Positions 57,901 to 64,000 of a DNA stretch of 64,000 bases are shown here, in pieces. Below the pieces are notes generated by a model. It worked only from the letters and a program-made list of their open reading frames with translations. It was not told where the DNA came from and made no database searches. The translations under genes were made by a program, and so were the position numbers. This stretch comes from Phoronis australis (taxonomy: Eukaryota; Phoronida; Phoronidae): assembly GCA_002633005.1 (NCBI GenBank), contig NMRA01000210.1:311653-375652 (forward strand). Direction: 5' to 3'. Position 1 is the stretch's first letter; every line of letters begins with the position of its first letter.

Positions 57901-60900
57901 ATATTCACCGCTCTTATCGCGGTATCTGACGGGTTGTAAGTGTGGCTTGTTCATTGAACAGAAAAGCCTGTGGCTCCTCTCCGTAGCCACACCGATTATG
58001 ACATTGACTGGGGATCACAGTTGCTAACGAGAAAGCAGCATCACTCACTTGAATTCGAGTCTACCACCAATAAAAAGATATCGAAGTCTGATGTAATTTC
58101 ACCCAAGGCTGTTTCTGTCAATAGGGTCGCAATCCGTAGACCAAAAACACTTGGAAGAAAAGCTAAAGTGATCATGTGCTTCTCTTTTAATGCATGGCGA
58201 TATGTCGCGAAAACTTGCATGATCCTGAGTTTAAGCGAGATTCTTGCGTTTTTTGCACGCAGCTCTGTTTGTAGGACCCAAAATAGGCCGGCTTACTACC
58301 GTTGAGCGATAAACCCGTGCAGATCGCGTGGTTCAAGGCTGGTAGTGTTTACTCATAGAGGTATAAGTGGATTCAGCAGACATTTGTAGGCCTAAGGTGT
58401 TCTGAAATTCCCAATGCATTTCTTTTTTCACTGAGATTTCATTGATCAAGTCAAGTAAAAAATACGGCACTACCCCCATCAGTTTGAAAGATACAGGCAA
58501 GAACCAGGCGTGCTTTTTTACCTTATATGATAAAAGCGAAATTCCTCCTACAGGCACTATGTTCTTGGGATGTCAGACAGTCTGGACGACATCAGGGCCC
58601 CCCGTTGGCAACTGGTATTAACTCTTCTTCTTGCTTGGATCATCATTTTTCTGTGTTTATTCAAAGGAGTAAAGTCATCAGGAAAGGTATGCACTGAATG
58701 ATTTGGTTGGTGGGTTTCTCATTTACCTTACTGTTTTAAAAGGTGCTTCGTTTATTTTGTAACGTACGAGTATACCTGCGGACACAGTATTCAAATAGCA
58801 GCCATTCTGTAGATACAGTGGCACTGTGTTGCTAGCCTGTTGGTGAGAAGTCTAGGCGCCAAGTTATAACTACCAAAAGGTGCCGTCCATGCCACGAGTT
58901 ATTCTAGAAAAAGCTACTCCTGGAACAAGTTGTCACTACTAAGGTTTGGTAGTAGGCGTGGACACGATTTGCGTTGTACGACCTTGACAGTCGTGACACA
59001 GCTGAAACACCTCACTGAGGTAGGGCAATGTTCCAAGGTAACTTGCCACAGAGCAAACTGTAGTCTCGACGCAAGCCTGTAGACATGATAGGAGTTATTA
59101 GCAGTTGTGCCCTTGACTGACACCGAGAATCTAATTCTCTTTGCGTGCCGTATTTGTCGCAAGGTGTACGGTGTTTATTGTGGACGCAGAACTGCCCTGG
59201 GACAAGTTGCTGGGGGTAACTCAGGTTGTGGACATGACTAAAGACGTGCATGTACGTTTGCGATTGCTCCTTTGGTTTGTCATTTCTGCATAACCTTTTG
59301 CAACTACATGCACTGCTGTACGTGAACTTGGAAGCCTGCTTAATCTCAAGATTAAGCGGAAGTGAGTGTTGCATGAACTTGCGTGATCTTGAGATTAAGC
59401 AAACTGCCAAACCCCGTACGTAAACTTGGAATCTTGCGTGAATAGAAATTTATTCCAAGATCCCAAGTTCACGCACAGCAGCTGCACATCTACACTAGCC
59501 CAGCTGTGCCCCCTAATGGCTATCCTATTCGGTATGCAACCAAAATCTTAGACAAAGCCGTAATCGATGATGGAACGACAAATCTGCTGCTTGGTTTTAG
59601 TTGCTTAAAACTTGTGTTTAAAACTAAAATTATTTACTTTATTTATTTTTTGAGATCCTTTTGTGATTCTTGATAATTTTTCTGAACTTACAGGTAGTAT
59701 ATTTCACTGCCACGTTTCCCTATATCGTACTTATAATATTACTCGTGCGAGGTGCAACGCTAAAAGGCGCTCTTGAAGGGGTTACATTCTACATAACACC
59801 TCAGTGGGATAAACTAGGTGATGCTCAGGTAAGCGCCTCTTGCTTTTACAAACATAAGATTTCGCCATTTCTTATTAAATATAGGTTATCTCAGGCCACA
59901 GTGTAAACCATGAAATGAATATTTTCTTACAGTGTTTTTATCATTGTAGTTCAATTATTAAAATCAATGAAACTGGGCCATGCTTTGCAAGGTCTTTGTG
60001 AAGCTGACAACACATATCGACCAGATTCAAGTTCGTGAAAATATGTTTTTATAATGGAGACGATGATGCCTTTTCATTTTTTCATATATTTGACTTATTT
60101 TGTGCTACCCATTGTCCATTTTTATTATTTCGAGTCCCTTTTTGGCGTCCGTATTTTTATCCGCCAAACCTCTCAAAGGATCACTGTGCGAACTTTGAGT
60201 TTGTTTCAAAATATACTACCGAACCATGTTTTTACACAGTGTGTAGCGTCAGATCTGACGAATTCTGTGACACCTATTGGGCATCCATTTTTGGCAGCCG
60301 CCTCTCTCTCTCTCCGGCAAACCGATGTAAGGATTAGCACAAAAATTAGCATACGTGTTCCTAATAAAAAGGCTGTGACTGTTTCTACTGACAAAAACGA
60401 GGCTGGCGTGCATTTTCTGCCGGGTCCAATAAATATGGTGTTCCCTAATGGCATTTTTGCATATTCAGCTCTATCTCCTAAATCGCTTTCAAAATCTTTT
60501 GGAAATTTGGCAAGTGCTTTCCGGATGGATGGATCCGACTACTGGTGGGCCTCCTAATGGTAAATTCTATTTCTTTTTCACATTTGCCTCTGTATTTTAG
60601 GAGTTCCATGGAGGAATTTCATGGCAAGTAGCTTCGTCTTCAGAGAGGCGATAACACCCTCTCATTTTTTGATGATTTTGGCATATTCTGTGCCACCTAG
60701 TGATCATTTTTACGATACTAAGGAACATCTCTAGAAGCACACCTTTTGCAGTGCTGTCGGAGGCACATTTCAACGGTGCGCGTTGCTGTTGTATTATTTT
60801 CAAGTGAGTTTTTGTCGTATTCGTATGTACCCGCCAAACCCGGCGATCAGAGGATCGTTATCATGGAAATTGACGAATAAGCTGCTACTGACTAGAGCAC

Positions 60901-61435
60901 GACTGATGTTGACTTTCAGACGGGTCCAAGTATTGTGGTGCCTCCGAGTGTCATTTTTTTGCGTCTACGAATGTATCTCCTATACCCTTGCAAGATCTTT
61001 TGGATATTTGACTAATGGTATTCCTATTAACTTGACGGCAGATGGACGGGTTCAACCACCGGTTTGCTTCCTGATAGCAATTATTTTTTAATTTCCTTGA
61101 CGAATTCTCATGAAATTTGACGAAAAAATCCATTAGAGAGGCGACTACGACTTTCAGTTATAGGTTCGATGTATTCTGCGCCATCTAATGGCCATTTTTG
61201 TGATACCTATAAACAACCCTAGAAGCATACCGTTTGCATCACAGTTGGGGGGGCTCATTCTAGTGCTCCGCATTGCTCTTGCATATTGCAGCTTAATAGG
61301 AAAGATTATTTCTTTACCACGCGTGTTTTAGGTATGGGGAGCTGCTGCCGTCCAAATATTTTACTCTCTTGGTCCCGCCTGGGGTGGGCTTATAACCATG
61401 GCAAGCTATAACAAGTTCCAAAACAACTGCTATAG
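51763..61435 (+). CDS. SLC6 Na+/Cl--dependent transporter, glycine-transporter-like, first 8 exons
   Basis: Eight exons (51763-51906, 52431-52653, 54705-54836, 55948-56121, 57490-57574, 58554-58686, 59694-59828, 61332-61435) join in frame to about 376 aa, from the N-terminus through TM6; the gene continues past the right edge. TM1 has [20 protein letters not shown] with the sodium-site [10 protein letters not shown]. TM2 has [18 protein letters not shown]3 has [19 protein letters not shown]. Extracellular loop 2 has the conserved Cys pair ([11 protein letters not shown]) and four N-glycosylation sequons. TM5 follows [17 protein letters not shown]6 has [20 protein letters not shown]. The TM6 Trp (AWGG) and [15 protein letters not shown] are features of GlyT1/GlyT2, and TM6 Gly instead of Ser is GlyT1-like. 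Plasma-membrane neurotransmitter or amino-acid uptake is expected, but the substrate is inferred. Confidence 0.92.
52431..52653 (+). CDS. SLC6 transporter exon 2 (TM1)
   Basis: Acceptor TAGCCTACAG. Open in phase 0 from [16 protein letters not shown] to [20 protein letters not shown] and the TM1 core. Ends GGCG|GTAAGT in phase 1. Confidence 0.92.
54206..54527 (+). mobile_element. MITE with CAGTGGCGGAT-type ends, copy 2
   Basis: 322 bp from cagtggcggatttaggg to tcctggatccgctcctg, whose reverse complement matches the left end. It is flanked on both sides by attcg (54201-54205 and 54528-54532), a 5-bp target duplication. It shares long blocks with 49309-49468 and has about 160 bp of extra interior. 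Intron 2 of the SLC6 gene. Confidence 0.85.
54705..54836 (+). CDS. SLC6 transporter exon 3 (TM2)
   Basis: Between TATTTCCAG and TCAAAG|GTAAAC; phase 1 to phase 1. Encodes [20 protein letters not shown] and [20 protein letters not shown]. Confidence 0.95.
55948..56121 (+). CDS. SLC6 transporter exon 4 (TM3 and start of loop 2)
   Basis: Between ATCTACAG and GGCACAC|GTGAGA; phase 1. Encodes [20 protein letters not shown] and the loop Cys pair [10 protein letters not shown] with sequons NNT and NGT. Confidence 0.94.
57150..57205 (+). repeat. T-rich low-complexity tract
   Basis: Roughly 50 bp of nearly pure T with a few C and G, in SLC6 intron 4. Confidence 0.9.
57490..57574 (+). CDS. SLC6 transporter exon 5 (extracellular loop 2)
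   Basis: Between TATTTCGTAG and TTCGA|GTAAGT; 85 nt, ends in phase 2. Encodes [20 protein letters not shown] and EYF with sequons NYS and NAT. The EYFE end leads into HYVLG of exon 6. Confidence 0.85.
58135..58275 (+). repeat. Dispersed repeat, copy 1 (pairs with 63570-63710)
   Basis: gtagaccaaaaacacttgga, agaaaagctaaagtgatcat and gcgaaaacttgcatg align in order with ttagacccaagacacttgct, agaaaagttagtgtgacctc and gagaagacttgcatg at 63570-63660. Both are in the same orientation in introns of the SLC6 gene. Family unknown. Confidence 0.6.
58554..58686 (+). CDS. SLC6 transporter exon 6 (TM4)
   Basis: Between CTCCTACAG and GGAAAG|GTATGC; ends in phase 0. Encodes [20 protein letters not shown] and TM4 [18 protein letters not shown], then KSSGK. 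Confidence 0.94.
59309..59487. mobile_element. Nested fold-back MITE
   Basis: tgcactgctgtacgtgaact at the left matches the reverse complement of the right end (gtgcagctgctgtgcgtgaa). Inside, gcttaatctcaagattaagc (59337-59356) is a near-perfect palindrome and recurs as a half-palindrome gatcttgagattaagc at about 59382. The element can fold as one long stem with internal hairpins. No coding capacity. Confidence 0.65.
59694..59828 (+). CDS. SLC6 transporter exon 7 (TM5)
   Basis: Between AACTTACAG and GCTCAG|GTAAGC; 45 codons, phase 0. Encodes [20 protein letters not shown] and [18 protein letters not shown]. Confidence 0.95.
60100..61290 (+). mobile_element. Two degraded BCA-type modular sequences
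   Basis: Intron 7 of the SLC6 gene, just upstream of exon 8. Module-like text occurs in the canonical orientation, for example ctcctaaatcgctttcaaaa (B, about 60475), cctctgtattttaggagttc (C, about 60585) and ccacctagtgatcattttta (A, about 60695). A tail with ctagaagcacaccttttgca and aacggtgcgcgtt follows at about 60735-60785. A second set ends with ccctagaagcataccgtttg at about 61215 and a weak hairpin. They are older copies of the family than the one at 61599. Confidence 0.65.
61332..61435 (+). CDS. SLC6 transporter exon 8 (TM6)
   Basis: Between GTGTTTTAG and CTATAG|GTAAGT; ends in phase 2. Encodes [20 protein letters not shown] and [15 protein letters not shown], the unwound TM6 substrate and chloride region. 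The next exon lies beyond the window. Confidence 0.95.
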
Positions 61436-61598
61436 GTAAGTTAGACGCCCGTCTGGAGGAAACTCTTATTTGTATTCCATGCTTGCCTCTTCGTTCTCCT
61501 GAGTCCTTCCACAAATTTTGTGACGAGCTACATGCTGGCTTCGTTCATATTATAGATGCCCATGCAATTTGTGTAACTAGGGTATCCCCACTTTTTAT

Positions 61599-63345
61599 GC
61601 GTCCACATATTTATATGTGGACGCATTATGCCGTCATCTCCGTCCGTCCGTCCGTCCGTCCGGGCGGCGTCCGTCCGGCGTCCGGAGTCCGCTGCTCTAT
61701 CTCCAAAACCCTTTGGCATACGTTCATGAAATTTGGCACATATGTTCCATTTATAAATGGGACGGCATGAGCGAACTTTCGGACGGATCCGACTACCGGT
61801 GTGCCCCCTAGTGACAATTTTAGTTTTTTACGCATACATTTGTATCCTTCAAAAGTCCTGAACGGATTTTCATGAAATTTGGTATGTAGGCACCTATTAG
61901 TGAGATGACGCTATCATTCCGTTTTCGGATGGATTCGACGTAGTTTGCCACCTAGCGGCCATTTTTACTGTTTTCGAGTCTGTTTTTTTGCGTCCACACC
62001 TCTATCAACCAAACCGCTTAAAGGATGTTTGTGAAAATTGACATGTATGTGCTTACTATGAAGAGGACGGTTGACGATGATTTTCCGACGATTTCGACTA
62101 CCGTGGCACTTCCTAGTGGCAGTTTTGTTTTTTTTGCACTTATGGCTGTATCTCCTAAACCGTTTGCAGGATCTTTACGAAATTTAGTAAGTATATTTAT
62201 ATGATGTTAACAACGGACGACGACGACTTTTGGACGGATCCGACCACCGGTGTTCCCCCTAGTAGCAATTTTATTTTTTTTCGTTTGCCTTTGTATCTTC
62301 AAAAGTCCTTAACGGATTTTCATGAAATTTAATATGTAGGCACCTATTAGTGAGATGACGCTGTCCTCCCGTTTTCGAATAGATTCGACGTAGTTTTCGC
62401 CACCTAGTGGCCATTTTTTCTGTTTTTGAGTCAATTGTTTTGCGTCCACGCCTCTATCAACCAAACCGCTCAAAGGATGATTGTGAAAATTGGCATGTAT
62501 GTGCTTACTATAAAGAGGACGGTTCACGATGATTTCCCACAATTTCGACTACTGTGGCGTCTCCTAGTCGTAGTTTTGTTTTTGTTGCGCCTATGGCTGT
62601 GTCTCCTAAACCGTTCGCAGGATCTTTACTCAATTTAGCAAGTGTATTTATGTGATGTTGACTACGGATGACGACGACTTTCGGACAGATCTGACTACTG
62701 CTGTGCCCCCTAGTGGCAATTTTAGTTTTTTACGTTGAACTCAGTATCTTCAAAGGTCCTCAACAGATTTTCAGAAAACTTTAAATATAGGCATCTGTTG
62801 GTGTGATGACGCTATCTTCCTGTTTTTGGGGTGGAATCGAGGTATTTTGCACCACCTAGTGGCCATTTTTGCTGTTTTCAAATCTTTTTTTGGCGTCCAC
62901 CCCTGTATCAACCAAATCATTTGAAAATTGGCATATATGTTCTCAGTGTGAAGACGAACTTTGATGATGGTGACTGACTACTGTGGCGCCTGCTAGTGGT
63001 AGTTTTGTTTTGCGCCCATAGTTGTATCTCCTAAACCCACAGCAGGATCTTTACTAAATTTAGTAAGTGTATTTATATGAAGATAACAACAGACGACGAC
63101 GACTTTAGGGCGGATCCAAGGGACACTGTGCACACTAGTGGCAATTTCATTTTATTCTGTTTTCCTTTGTTTCTCTGAAGTTCCTTGACAGATTTTTATG
63201 AAATATGGCATGTTCCTGTTTTTAGATGGATTGTATGTTTTTGCGCCATCTAGTGGCCATTTTTATGATACAAATAAATAACCCTAAAAGCACGCCATTT
63301 GCAATGCATTCGTGGGCGCATTTCAACGCTCCGCGTTGCTCTTGT
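61599..63345 (+). mobile_element. BCA-type modular element, copy 2 (best preserved)
   Basis: Begins with a perfect 12-bp-arm palindrome, gcgtccacatat and its reverse complement with a 2-base loop (61599-61624; 14-bp arms if the flanking at/at is included), then a CCGT-rich leader (about 61640-61690). Boxes at about 61808 (C), 61952 (A), 62113 (B), 62260 (C), 62404 (A), 62562 (B), 62708 (C), 62857 (A), 62992 (B), 63133 (C) and 63249 (A-end) plus the B-like leader give B-C-A four times. The tail has ccctaaaagcacgccatttg and the hairpin aacgctccgcgtt, then gctcttg. It lies in the intron after SLC6 exon 8. No open frame is conserved between copies. Confidence 0.88.
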
Positions 63346-64000
63346 TGGTTATTATGGGATGCGTGAAACTCTATGCTAAGTTAAGCTGCACCTATTTGCT
63401 AATGAAAACGCATACAAAAATTTAAAAAGTAACACTTCGTATCACTGCAAAGAAGGAGGTCGATCCTTTTCCTTAGTTATAGGAATACTGTGATAAGATA
63501 TACAATTCAATCTCAAGTAATACTTTCTGGGTAAATTTATAATTGGGTATGGACCGATATAGCCTTCGTTCCTTAGACCCAAGACACTTGCTAGAAAAGT
63601 TAGTGTGACCTCGTGCTTCGTTTGCAATGCATGAGAGATCTTGAGAAGACTTGCATGTCCTTGTCACGGTTTTCTTCAGATTCTTTTGTCTACGGAACGC
63701 AGCCCCGGATGTCGTGTTGGACGTCACGATGACGTTTTTTCCCAATGTTAGTAGTACCGTGAATAGAGGAAAACAATCGGTTAGATGTCGCAAGGATTTT
63801 TTGGAAACTCTTAAATCACCAACCTTTTGTTAAAAGCTAACAAGATTTGGAGCTCACTGGTCGCTATTAAACTTGTCGCAATTGGTTTTTACGCGGATTT
63901 TAAGTAATTTCGTGTCATGAGAAGAATTGACACTTGCTTGAGGCCACTCTCTGCGCATAAGATGGCCTACCAGGTGTCCCAAGCCCAGGAGTCACATAGA
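63346..64000. other. Right edge, SLC6 intron
   Basis: Non-coding except for the dispersed repeat at 63570-63710. No further SLC6 exon (TM7 onwards) was recognised. Confidence 0.5.
63570..63710 (+). repeat. Dispersed repeat, copy 2 (pairs with 58135-58275)
   Basis: Diverged match to 58135-58275 over about 100 bp, same orientation, ending near gcatgtccttgtcacgg. Confidence 0.55.

Overview
The window is nuclear DNA of a multicellular animal. It holds spliced genes with many phase-consistent exons, GT/AG introns, tRNA-derived and inverted-repeat elements, and no operons. The gene set (a trans-sulfuration-family PLP enzyme, TANGO6, PPM1D and a glycine-type SLC6 transporter), the vertebrate-like intron density and the high allelic divergence fit a marine invertebrate, perhaps an invertebrate deuterostome. 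The species cannot be fixed from the sequence alone.

Layout. 0.6-3.2 kb, minus strand: three internal exons of a Cys/Met-metabolism PLP enzyme that runs off the left edge. 4.3-7.5 kb: a decayed THAP-domain DNA transposon with long terminal inverted repeats, then a second inverted-repeat structure. 8.4-33.8 kb, plus strand: an apparently complete TANGO6 (RTP1-type) gene of 15 exons, 3171 nt of coding sequence and 1056 aa, with every splice phase closing. 37.6-48.8 kb, minus strand: a complete PPM1D/Wip1 phosphatase gene in 6 exons, tail-to-tail with TANGO6. 51.8 kb to the right edge, plus strand: the first 8 exons (about 376 aa, through TM6) of a glycine-transporter-like SLC6 gene, head-to-head with PPM1D across about 3 kb.

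Assembly. Five segments occur twice in tandem at allele-like similarity. Four of the five pairs meet at a single n (13568, 18177, 38689, 43966) and one at a 419-n gap (29131-29549). They repeat TANGO6 exons 5, 8 and 14 and PPM1D exons 3 and 6. I read them as two haplotypes placed end to end, not as real exon duplications.

Repeats. The most striking unexplained structure is an interspersed element of about 1.7 kb. It has a palindrome at its head, a CCGT-rich leader, and about twelve diverged modules of about 150 bp in the fixed order B-C-A repeated four times, then a GC-rich hairpin tail. Two well-preserved insertions (25.4-27.1 kb and 61.6-63.3 kb) share this architecture, and degraded copies lie in introns of all three large genes. 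Also present are a tRNA-derived SINE, a MITE family with CAGTGGCGGAT-type ends and 5-bp target duplications, several fold-back elements, and a 55-bp tandem duplication that copies a splice donor of TANGO6.
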